Assembly (NCBI GenBank): GCA_038233815.1
Contig: JBBSVE010000114.1
Coordinates: forward strand, 1-9,488
DNA: 9,488 nucleotides
Direction: 5' to 3'
Source of the DNA: JBBSVE01 sp038233815
GTDB lineage: Bacteria; Pseudomonadota; Alphaproteobacteria; Rhodobacterales; Rhodobacteraceae
Within the stretch, counting starts at the first letter, position 1. Every line of letters starts with the position of its first letter. Shown here piece by piece: positions 1 through 6,843 of this stretch. A program made the translations under genes and the position numbers. Under the pieces are notes generated by a model. It did not search any database. It had not been told where the DNA came from and saw only the letters and a program-made list of their open reading frames with translations.

Positions 1-120
1 CATGCCTTCAATGCCGGAAGACAGAGCAGCCTGATGCTCGATGACTTCGCGGTGCTCACCGCAGTTCTCAACGCTGTCAGGAATTCCAGCGCCGCAATCC
101 GTAGAGCCCTGAAGCCATGA
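1..120 (+). CDS. MobC-like mobilisation accessory protein, C-terminal fragment (partial, runs off the left edge)
   Basis: An open frame enters from the left edge and ends at the TGA at 118-120. The 39 visible residues include LMLDDFAVLTAVLNAVRNSS and end RRALKP. The stop overlaps the relaxase start as ATGA (117-120), the usual arrangement of a small relaxosome accessory gene just upstream of its relaxase. Family knowledge: MobC-type proteins bind oriT and help the relaxase open the strands, and their C-terminus is a short helical region with an 'N...N.A.' pattern broadly like this one. The assignment rests mostly on position and coupling, because the DNA-binding N-terminus is outside the window. 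It could be another small relaxosome protein. The oriT is probably upstream, out of view. Confidence 0.6.
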   Translation, partial: HAFNAGRQSSLMLDDFAVLTAVLNAVRNSSAAIRRALKP

Positions 121-2948
121 TCTGCGAGATCATCCAGAAGCCAGGAGAGAAAGGCAGCGGCGGCGGTCGTGATGCTTTCGTGCCGGGCGTCCATTACGTC
201 TGCGGCAAGGCCACCACCATTCGGATGCGCAACATCGCCTCGTCCAACTGGATCCATGCCGCCGAGGAGATGCTCCTGACCTCCGGGCTTTCGGACCGGG
301 TCCGGAAACCCTACTACCACCTCGTGCTGACCTGGCATGAACACGAACAGCCGACCGACACCCAGATGCTCGCCGCCATAGATCACCTGATCCATACCCT
401 GGGTCTCGAAGAGCACCAGGTCGTCATCGGCACGCACCGCGATGGGCCGCGCAAGCACATCCATGCCGTCGCGAACACGGTCCACCCGATCACCGGCAAG
501 ACCTGGTCTAAATCCAACGATCACCAGAAGGTCGAGGCCGCCTGCCGGCAGATCGAACTCGACCAGGGCTGGTCGCATGACCGCGGCCGGTTCGCGTTTG
601 ATAGGGTCGTCAAGGATGGCCGCCTGATCGCCGTTCTGAAGCCGGACCCGGAGGCCTGGGAGGCGAAGACGCAGGCCCGCAAGGAGGGCCGGCGCCGGAA
701 GACCAGCGGCGACATTCGGTTTGAAAAGAGTACCGGCTTCGAGACCTTCGCGCACGGCATCCCGGAGCCCCTGCGCCAAAAGATCGGCGACACCTTACGC
801 GATGCATCGAACTGGCAGGATCTCCACCGGCGTCTCGGCGTCCTCGGCCTGACCTACTTCAGCTATGGCTCCGGAGCGCGTATCGGGATCCTTGGATCAG
901 ACGAATACGCCAAGGCCTCCGCTTTCGGGTCGGCCTTCAGCCTCGCGAAGATGACAACCCGGTTCGGACCTTACGCGGGCCCGGACATATCCGGCTCCCC
1001 CGCGCCGCACCCGGAGCACGTCGAGGCCGTCACACTCACGGGAAAGACATCGCCGGAAGACGGCAAGGCCGCCCGGGCCTCCGCCTTCAAGCTCACGCTG
1101 CTGCGCCGGACCTACACCGCCATTCATGTTGATCCTGCGGTGACCGCGGCCATCCGTTTTGTGGATCTGGCCGGCACCCCGCCCCGGATCACCTATCATG
1201 ATGGAGCCAGCGTCGTCGATCACGGGGACCGGCTGTCTGCCTCCCACAGCACCCCCGAGACCCGGGCCACGATGATCGCCATGGCGAAAGCCAAGGGCTG
1301 GTCCTCCGGCCGCCCCAGCGGGTCCCCCGGCTTTGTGCGGCAGATGGCGCTCGACTGCGCCCGGGCCGGCCTCCCGGTCCACGGTGTCCCCGAAGACGTC
1401 CAGAGGCAGGCCGACGCCCTGCTCGCCGAGACCCGGGCAAAAGAGCGCCAGATCGACGCGGCCGTCCGGGCAGCGCAGAGCGCCCACCTTGGGGCCCAGG
1501 TCGACCGCGAAGAGGGGGTCGCAGCGAATGCTGCCATAAGCCGGTTGAACGCGGACATGCGCGCCGAACGAGAGGCAACGATCGCCGGACAGGTGGACGA
1601 GATCACCGAAGGCGCGAGGGCCGTCATGGACGCGATCGGGTTCGCCCGCGATCCGGTGTCTTCGATCTTCCGCAAGGCGGTCCAGCGGGACCGCGACAGT
1701 GAGATCGCGGCCCTGCGCCGGGCGACACCTGTTGCAGACCCGCCGGTCGCCCTCACCCCGCAGCCCGCACCCGATGCGGCCCGGGGCGACAGTGCCGGCC
1801 GGCGCCGGATCGCGCAGCAGCTCCGCGACAACGACCGCGACCGCCACCGCGACGAGATGGCGGAGATGGCGGAACTGGAGGCGATGAAGCAGCTCGATAT
1901 CGGCACCATCGCCACGAGGGGCGGATGGGCAGACGTGTCGCGCACGCATCCCGACAGCACCGACAGGGATGGCAAGACATACCGGATCTACAGACGCGGC
2001 GGCGACACCATCAAGGCCCGCCTCGACGGGGGAAAATGGCTCTGGACCTCCAACAAGACCGGACAGGCCGGATCGGTGGTCGATCTCTGGCTGCATGACA
2101 ATCCCGGCCGCTCGCTGGGCCATGCCCGCGTCGCCTTCCGGGCTCTCGCGGGCACCGGACCGGTGGCACTGCCCTCTGCGGCCCCTGCCCCGGCGCCGCC
2201 CCGTGTCCGGCAGAGCGATCACACGGCGGCCCGGCAGCGCTGGGAAGAGGCACCCCATGCCGGAACCCGGCGCACCTATGCCGAGGACCGCGGCATCGCG
2301 CCCGCGACCGTCCTTCGGTTCCCGGACGAGGTCCGCTGCGGCGCTTTCGGTGGGATCTACTTTGCCCATCGCAATCCCGACACCGGCAACATCCAGGGCT
2401 TCGAGCAGCGTTGGAAACAGGACGGCGCAAAGAACAGGGCCCGGTTTGCCCGCGGCGGTAGAAAGACCCTGTGCGTTCTGGGCGATCCAGCCACCGCCAC
2501 GGACATGGTGGTGGTCGAGAGCGGGCTCGATGCGCTCGCCCTCGCCGAGCTCGATGACTGCGACGACCGGCTCTACGTCAGCACCGGCGGGGGCTTCGGC
2601 GCTCTCACCGAAAAGGCCCTCATGATGCTGGCACAGGGACGAACGATATTCTCCGCCTTTGACAACGACGCCGGGGGCGAGGCGCTCGCGAGGCGTCTGC
2701 GAACCCTCCTGCCCGGCGTGGAGCGGCTGTCGCCTCCGACCAGTGTCGATGGGGCCGAGGCTGTCTGCAAGGACTGGCTCGATGTGCTCAACGCCTGGAA
2801 GGCGGCGGGGATGGTGATGCCGTCCCGGGGGGAGCCGTCACAGGCAGAGCCGGTGGCGGTGAAGGTGGTGGCGGAGGATCCGCAGCCGGAGCCGCCCGGG
2901 GAAGAGGATCAGGGGGTGGAGGAGTACGACAGGCCAGAGTTCATGTGA
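117..2948 (+). CDS. MOBP-type relaxase with LPD7-like region and C-terminal DUF3991/Toprim (primase-like) domain
   Basis: This 943-residue protein is predicted to nick oriT, stay covalently bound to the 5' end and lead the strand into the recipient. Residues 1-160 form the relaxase domain: Tyr27 in GVHYVCGK is the likely nucleophile, PYYHLVLTWHEHE (65-77) is the second conserved block, and H107-x-D109-x4-H114-x-H116-x3-N120 matches the MOBP metal-binding motif exactly. Residues about 355-425 (DHGDRLSAS onward) resemble the LPD7 domain found in large conjugation proteins. Residues 425-590 are charged and Ala/Arg-rich, probably helical linker. Residues 590-680 resemble a DUF3991/primase-type fold without zinc cysteines, and 715-895 a Toprim domain with E801 in VVVESGLDALAL and D849/D851 in SAFDNDAGG. 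The tail (905-943) is acidic and Pro-rich and could be a secretion signal. The start is set by the ATGA overlap with the upstream gene. The domain order recalls relaxase-primase fusions such as RSF1010 MobA/RepB, but with a different primase-like module. Confidence 0.9.
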   Translation: MICEIIQKPGEKGSGGGRDAFVPGVHYVCGKATTIRMRNIASSNWIHAAEEMLLTSGLSDRVRKPYYHLVLTWHEHEQPTDTQMLAAIDHLIHTLGLEEHQVVIGTHRDGPRKHIHAVANTVHPITGKTWSKSNDHQKVEAACRQIELDQGWSHDRGRFAFDRVVKDGRLIAVLKPDPEAWEAKTQARKEGRRRKTSGDIRFEKSTGFETFAHGIPEPLRQKIGDTLRDASNWQDLHRRLGVLGLTYFSYGSGARIGILGSDEYAKASAFGSAFSLAKMTTRFGPYAGPDISGSPAPHPEHVEAVTLTGKTSPEDGKAARASAFKLTLLRRTYTAIHVDPAVTAAIRFVDLAGTPPRITYHDGASVVDHGDRLSASHSTPETRATMIAMAKAKGWSSGRPSGSPGFVRQMALDCARAGLPVHGVPEDVQRQADALLAETRAKERQIDAAVRAAQSAHLGAQVDREEGVAANAAISRLNADMRAEREATIAGQVDEITEGARAVMDAIGFARDPVSSIFRKAVQRDRDSEIAALRRATPVADPPVALTPQPAPDAARGDSAGRRRIAQQLRDNDRDRHRDEMAEMAELEAMKQLDIGTIATRGGWADVSRTHPDSTDRDGKTYRIYRRGGDTIKARLDGGKWLWTSNKTGQAGSVVDLWLHDNPGRSLGHARVAFRALAGTGPVALPSAAPAPAPPRVRQSDHTAARQRWEEAPHAGTRRTYAEDRGIAPATVLRFPDEVRCGAFGGIYFAHRNPDTGNIQGFEQRWKQDGAKNRARFARGGRKTLCVLGDPATATDMVVVESGLDALALAELDDCDDRLYVSTGGGFGALTEKALMMLAQGRTIFSAFDNDAGGEALARRLRTLLPGVERLSPPTSVDGAEAVCKDWLDVLNAWKAAGMVMPSRGEPSQAEPVAVKVVAEDPQPEPPGEEDQGVEEYDRPEFM

Positions 2949-3355
2949 GAGGATATGGGGGAGGTGCGGAGATCGATGGGATTGGTCCGTCATGCGTGGA
3001 TAGCCCGGAGGATCAGTCGTTGGGGCGGAACAGCATCGACTGGGCCACGATCTGTGCCAACATCTCGTGCCCGCGTCGCCAGCACGGTCATGATCTTCAG
3101 GGCGCGTCTGCTTTCGCCAGCTTTTTGCGTCCCACCTATCTTAGCGTTGTTTAGCGGGAAACCAGCGCGCTGACCTCGTGAAGGCGTGGCGGGCCGATCA
3201 GGCCGCGAGGACCGTCCGTCACGGAATGGAAGCCCTGACGCCGCTGCCAACCGCAGGAATGGTCCTGCCACTGGCTCAAGATCCAGCTATCGCGCTTGGT
3301 AACATCTTGGGGTGAGGCAACAGGCCGGACCAGATCTGAATGTCGCTGGACACGC
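2949..3355. other. Junction between relaxase and operon remnant, no convincing gene
   Basis: About 400 bases separate the relaxase stop from the last recognisable codon of the GTP cyclohydrolase remnant. Short open frames exist on both strands, including a GTG-start frame at 2945-3154 overlapping the relaxase stop, a minus frame at 2990-3271, and a plus frame ending at the TGA at 3313-3315. None shows a recognisable family motif, a good ribosome binding site or a sensible composition. The relaxase and the operon converge here, yet I see no hairpin with a T run. The missing 3' end of the cyclohydrolase gene suggests that this stretch is a recombination scar joining the mobilisation module to the pathway operon. 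Confidence 0.5.
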
Positions 3356-4053
3356 GCCGAACACGTCCGACCCGTTGCATTCGTCATGGATGCGGCAGGC
3401 AATCCGCACGCCGGGCTCGCCAAGGCGGGCCGGGTCGCCGAAGAGATGGACGCTGGTATCGCCGATCGGGGGCAGGAACAGCAGCAGGTCGGGGCATGCT
3501 GCGAGATCAGGATACATGCCGCCGCCTGCCACAACGCATGCTGAGCGCAACACGTCTTCCCCCACGCCGATCCTCGCGGCGACACCCGGCAGGTACCACA
3601 CCGGCTCGATGGCGATTTTCGTTACGGCGATCTCGCCATTGTCCATAAGCACAGTGCCATACGATATGAGATGGCTTCGGCCTGCGTCTGCCGGATCTCG
3701 GGACTGTCGAGGCGTCCTCGCGTGATCGCGATGGAGGGACGCAACGGCCGCCCCTACGCGATGTCGAGGCGGAAATCGCCGGCCACACGGTGGCCGCAGG
3801 GATCAAGTGTAACGATGCGGGCCGGATCGGACCATTGCGGAAAGGGTCCGATGGTGACGGCAGGACGGGTCTCCGCATAATCGGGCCGGTGGTCGGCGTC
3901 GATCTGTCCGCCTGCGATACCGGGAGCGCGATAGACTGAGAATGCGACCGCGGATACGCCAATAGCGTTCCGATCCAAGGCCGGGCTGCATACCACAGGA
4001 CCGCGTTCCCGTGCCGTAAAGGCACCCCAGAGGATCGGCGACGGCTCAGTCAT
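3356..4053 (-). pseudogene. GTP cyclohydrolase II-like (URC1/RibA family) remnant: nonsense codon, frameshift, 3' truncation
   Basis: An intact relative would open the imidazole ring of GTP and release formate and pyrophosphate, the first step toward riboflavin-type pyrimidines or, for URC1, part of uracil catabolism. The ATG at 4053-4051 overlaps the upstream stop (ATGACTGA). Frame one reads SPILWGAFTARERGPVV, DRNAIGVSAVAFSVYRA and GPFPQWSDPARIVTLDPCGH, typical of the long N-terminus of alphaproteobacterial URC1-like proteins, and then hits TAG at 3756-3754. Homology resumes in the same frame (RPSIAITRGRLDSPEIR). It moves to a second frame between about 3690 and 3655 and continues as LMDNGEIAVTKIAIEPVWYL, PDLLLFLPPIG and HDECNGSDVFG. 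It stops at 3356, just where the family's zinc/catalytic segment (SDICTCRPYL) should follow. The C-terminal half is absent. Three independent lesions make a sequencing error unlikely. URC1-like rather than riboflavin RibA is my family reading, not proven. Confidence 0.85.
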
Positions 4054-4717
4054 TCGGTCTTTCGCTCTCGGGCGATCGATCCATGCCAAGGGTCCTGCCC
4101 CCCGTGACGGGCACGGTTTCGCGATCCGTTGGAGTGCCTGGTATGGCGACGCCGCCATGCCGGGCATCCTGATCGCGGCCACCGCGCAGCATGAAGAACA
4201 CCTGCTCGATCCGGCTGGCGCAGACTACGAGGGCTGCGAGCGGCAGGATCCATGACCATCCGAGACCCTGGATCACCGGCCACACGCAAAACAGCAAAAG
4301 TGCTCCGAGCCGGGCGGAGGTGAAGTGGAACATCAAAACCTCGCCCGTCAGAAGCCACGAGACACCGAGATAGATCACCGGCACGCCAAAGAGCGCCGCG
4401 AAGGCGATCGGGTTTGCGGCAACCTCAGCCGGCATCGCAAGCCAAAGAAAGAGCGCTATCGCCACGGAGAAAATGTTGTCGACAACCGCGTCGAGGACGG
4501 CCCCGAACGCGCTCGCCCGCCCTTGCCTTCGAGCGAGCCAGCCATCCAGACCGTCCGTCGCAATCGCAAGCAGGTAGAGACAGAGCGCTGCGGTCGTATG
4601 CTGCACGACGAGGAGCGCTGCAATCGGAGCCACCGCCAGGAGACGGGAGAGCGACACCAGATTGGCTGGCTTCAGCGATCCACCCTCGCGCCACAGATAG
4701 GAGACATCGCCGCCCAT
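4046..4717 (-). CDS. CDP-alcohol phosphatidyltransferase family membrane protein
   Basis: The 223-residue integral membrane enzyme should transfer a phosphoalcohol group from a CDP-activated donor (CDP-diacylglycerol or another CDP-alcohol) to a hydroxyl acceptor, as in phosphatidylglycerophosphate or phosphatidylinositol synthesis. The family signature is complete: D55-xx-D58-G59-xx-A62-R63-x8-G72-x3-D76-x3-D80, the metal- and CDP-binding aspartates. Hydrophobic segments lie around 25-40, 41-54, 72-95 and at several points to about residue 175; the last 40 residues are hydrophilic. The start is uncertain: ATG at 4717 lies two bases after the Rieske stop, whereas GTG at 4723 would give a GTGA overlap like the other junctions of this operon. 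A longer reading frame upstream only shadows the Rieske gene. Its 3' end overlaps the cyclohydrolase remnant by 8 bases. The acceptor is not readable from the sequence; its place among pyrimidine-type enzymes suggests a non-standard headgroup (inference). Confidence 0.85.
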   Translation of the reverse strand: MGGDVSYLWREGGSLKPANLVSLSRLLAVAPIAALLVVQHTTAALCLYLLAIATDGLDGWLARRQGRASAFGAVLDAVVDNIFSVAIALFLWLAMPAEVAANPIAFAALFGVPVIYLGVSWLLTGEVLMFHFTSARLGALLLFCVWPVIQGLGWSWILPLAALVVCASRIEQVFFMLRGGRDQDARHGGVAIPGTPTDRETVPVTGGRTLGMDRSPESERPND

Positions 4718-4719
4718 GC

Positions 4720-5007
4720 TCACGGTGTCACCGGCTCTGCCGACAGGCGCAGGGTATGCGGCTGCGCGATGAGTTGTGCGACGGGATAGGCGTTGTGATG
4801 CATCGGGCAGACAATCCGGCACGCCTCATCGACAAATCCGAACTTCAGCGGCCCGCCCCGATGCGGACAGATGTTTTCGACCAGATAAAGCGTGCCGTCG
4901 TGCGACAGCAGGAAATACTCCCGCCCGTCCCGCGTGATGGCGGGCAGATCGCGCCCGATCCATGTGGCACCGTGAGCGATGTCAGACCCTCCGCCCTGTG
5001 GTGCCAT
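4720..5007 (-). CDS. Small Rieske [2Fe-2S] ferredoxin-type protein
   Basis: This 95-residue soluble protein carries the Rieske cluster motif: C47-P-H49-R-G and C67-P-M-H70, spaced C-x-H-x17-C-x2-H. The preceding sequence (REYFLLSHDGTLYLVENICP) fits the beta strands of a ferredoxin-type Rieske domain. No signal peptide or membrane anchor is visible, so it should act in the cytoplasm as a one-electron carrier. It lies between the diiron oxidase and the phosphatidyltransferase and is probably the oxidase's electron donor (inference). ATG at 5007 overlaps the oxidase gene by 26 bases but has no Shine-Dalgarno match. A GGAGGG at 4992-4987, eight bases before an in-frame ATC at 4980-4978, would give an 86-residue form if a rare start codon were used. 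Either form keeps the whole Rieske domain. Confidence 0.88.
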   Translation of the reverse strand: MAPQGGGSDIAHGATWIGRDLPAITRDGREYFLLSHDGTLYLVENICPHRGGPLKFGFVDEACRIVCPMHHNAYPVAQLIAQPHTLRLSAEPVTP

Positions 5008-6184
5008 CCGGAAAGCCGGCCAGCCGCGACGCATCCTCCAGCACGCCGATCCCGCCGATCCAGACTGCACCGTCACCCGGAACATCCGGCGTGGCGAGCC
5101 CGTGGCTGCCGAGGGATTTCCCCGGTGCGGCATAATACGCGGCACCGTCAGACTCGGCCGATGCAAACGCCTGACTTACCGCCAGCAGATGCGTGTCCGC
5201 GTCGGCAAAGGCTGCGCGCGTCAGTTCCGCGCCGAGGATCACCTCGCCGCCCACGTCGGCTCCGAAGCGATCGACCAACGGCATCACAACCTCCTCGATC
5301 ATCATCTGGGAATGGTGAATGTCGATGTGGGCATGTTCACCAAAGTAGGTCGCATCCACCTCCGGATGATGGCGCCGCAGGTAGCGGTAATGCTGGCCGG
5401 TCGAGACCTGATAGCTCGTCTCGGCATAAAGCAGAAAGCCGATCTGACGGAACAGGTGGCGCGGGCTCTGGAACATCGAGTGGATCGTGTTGTGCAACTC
5501 CAGCGCCACGGTGTCGAACAGCGGCCAGCAGGCATTGTATTCCTCATTCACGCCAAAGCCGCGCAGGGTCTTGCGGTAGAGCATGCTGTGCTTCTTGTCG
5601 TGGGTGCCAAAGCCGAATTCGTCGATCAGGATCCGGAACAGCGCAGACTGCGGCGGCCCGAACTCCCCGATCACACCGAGTGCCGAGGCAGACGCTTCCG
5701 CCAGCAGATCGGCCGAGGACTGGATCAGAAAGTTGCGGTAGTCATGCAGGCGTGCGGGCTGTTCCCCGAGCCAGCCGAGAAAGCCGCCGGGCGGGGTTTC
5801 GCGGATCGTGGCCAGTATCTCCGGGATATAGGTCGCACAGCTGCGCCCGGCAGCAGCACGCCGGGCCGCCTCGACCCTGTCGCCCAGCAATTCCGCCTCC
5901 AGCGCGGCGCGGTGCGCGTCGAGCCGCAGCGTCGCACCCGGATCGTAGCGCGCGGTCATTGCGGTAAGGATTGAGCCATTGGTGGCCTCGCCCGGCAGCA
6001 GGACGAAGCGCCCCTGATAGCTGCGCATCAGCGCCTGATGGGCGACATGGCGATGCTGTTGCGGCGTGGCATGAGCTTCGAGGCTCGGATGGTCGATCCT
6101 CAGGTCGAAGACCGGAGTGGGACGTTTGCCCGACCGTTCGGAAAGCTCCCGCCCCAGGTCCACCAGATCCATGTCGGATGTCAT
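4982..6184 (-). CDS. Haem-oxygenase-like diiron oxidase (HDO; iron-containing redox enzyme family)
   Basis: The 400-residue protein belongs to the HDO superfamily, whose members (UndA, BesC, SznF, CADD) use an O2-activated diiron centre for C-C cleavage, N-oxygenation or related reactions. Likely ligands are readable: E189 and H199 in DEFGFG...H (family pattern DExGxG...H), E255 in YAETSYQVS, and H284-xxx-D288-xx-H291 in FGEHAHIDIHHSQ. All six positions of the canonical set appear to be present. An N-terminal extension of about 150 residues precedes the core, with a Cys/Ala-rich helical part near 100-120. About 85 residues follow the core. ATG at 6184 is chosen because it overlaps the RibD-like stop as ATGA and is preceded by GGGGAGA six bases upstream; a longer frame to 6238 has no such support. 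The adjacent Rieske gene suggests electron supply. The substrate is unknown; the neighbours point to a pyrimidine- or pterin-like compound (inference). Confidence 0.85.
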   Translation of the reverse strand: MTSDMDLVDLGRELSERSGKRPTPVFDLRIDHPSLEAHATPQQHRHVAHQALMRSYQGRFVLLPGEATNGSILTAMTARYDPGATLRLDAHRAALEAELLGDRVEAARRAAAGRSCATYIPEILATIRETPPGGFLGWLGEQPARLHDYRNFLIQSSADLLAEASASALGVIGEFGPPQSALFRILIDEFGFGTHDKKHSMLYRKTLRGFGVNEEYNACWPLFDTVALELHNTIHSMFQSPRHLFRQIGFLLYAETSYQVSTGQHYRYLRRHHPEVDATYFGEHAHIDIHHSQMMIEEVVMPLVDRFGADVGGEVILGAELTRAAFADADTHLLAVSQAFASAESDGAAYYAAPGKSLGSHGLATPDVPGDGAVWIGGIGVLEDASRLAGFPDGTTGRRV

Positions 6185-6843
6185 GGCGCGTCTCCCCGTT
6201 CGTAGATCGCGACGCCAACGCCCCCGATCAGGCGCCACTCGACCAAATGCCAGCGGCTTTGCGGGACGTCGATCGCACTATTGCCCCGCGCAAGGTAGGG
6301 GGCGGCGTCGACCGCGCCAGTCAGGACCGGAATATGCTTGATGACGATCCGGTCGATCAGCCCGGCCGCAAACAGAGCGTGGAGCAGACGGCTTCCCCCC
6401 TCGACCATGAGGCTTTGCACGCCGCGCCACTCCAGTGCCGCGACAAGCCGGGTGAGATCCACCTGTCCCGGGCCTGCGTCGATCAGCGCGATACCCTCAT
6501 GTCGGCGGAGCCTCTCGCGCACTGCATCTGACAGGTCGTCCGGAACGGCAAACCAGGTGGGATGGCCATCAGTCAGCACATGGGCGCCATCCGGGATTGC
6601 GCCGTTATTTGTAGGGATCACCCGGATTGGGTTGCGACCCGGCGCATGCCGCACGGTCAGTTCCGGATCGTCCGCGCGCACCGTCCCCGCGCCCACCATG
6701 ATCGCATCGTGACAGGCGCGCTGGCTATGGAACCACGCCCGCATCTCGTCGCCATAATAGCCGAAGAGCGCCTTGCTCGATCCGCCGGGCGTGACGGTCA
6801 TGCGCCCGTCGATGGTGAGTTCCGAGAACGCGGTGATCTTCAT
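6181..6843 (-). CDS. RibD C-terminal-type reductase (stand-alone pyrimidine reductase, DHFR-like fold)
   Basis: The 220-residue protein matches the reductase domain of RibD, which reduces the ribosyl group of 5-amino-6-ribosylaminouracil phosphate with NADPH. Visible motifs are FSELTIDGRMT (6-16), D46-A-I-M-V-G-A-G-T-V with DDPELTVR (58-65), PIRVI (72-76), the EGGS block at 148-151 (SLMVEGGSRLLHALFAAGL), and IPVLTG (171-176). The deaminase domain of full RibD is absent, so it is a RibD_C or DHFR-like stand-alone reductase. Related proteins act in riboflavin, archaeal pterin and toxoflavin-type pathways. The ATG overlaps the upstream membrane-protein stop as ATGA (6843-6840), and its own stop overlaps the HDO start as ATGA (6184-6181), so translation of all three genes is probably coupled. 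A 428-residue reading of this frame exists, but the part upstream of 6843 is only a shadow of the neighbouring gene. Confidence 0.88.
   Translation of the reverse strand: MKITAFSELTIDGRMTVTPGGSSKALFGYYGDEMRAWFHSQRACHDAIMVGAGTVRADDPELTVRHAPGRNPIRVIPTNNGAIPDGAHVLTDGHPTWFAVPDDLSDAVRERLRRHEGIALIDAGPGQVDLTRLVAALEWRGVQSLMVEGGSRLLHALFAAGLIDRIVIKHIPVLTGAVDAAPYLARGNSAIDVPQSRWHLVEWRLIGGVGVAIYERGDAP

Noticed and set aside
897..2369. Long minus-strand open frame (490 codons) opposite the relaxase
   Set aside because: Low-complexity Gly/Arg/Pro-rich translation with no family motif, lying wholly antisense to a clear relaxase; a GC-rich shadow frame.
2945..3154. Possible small gene with a GTG overlapping the relaxase stop
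   Set aside because: The translation shows no conserved motif and the composition is not protein-like; overlap alone is weak evidence.
3507..4025. Minus-strand open frame of 172 codons and plus-strand frames within 3296-3880
   Set aside because: They are alternative frames over the GTP cyclohydrolase remnant; only the two minus frames described carry family sequence.
4414..5967. Plus-strand open frame of 517 codons, and another at 4979-5974
   Set aside because: Arg/Pro/Ser-rich translations antisense to the phosphatidyltransferase, Rieske and HDO genes, which carry intact catalytic motifs.
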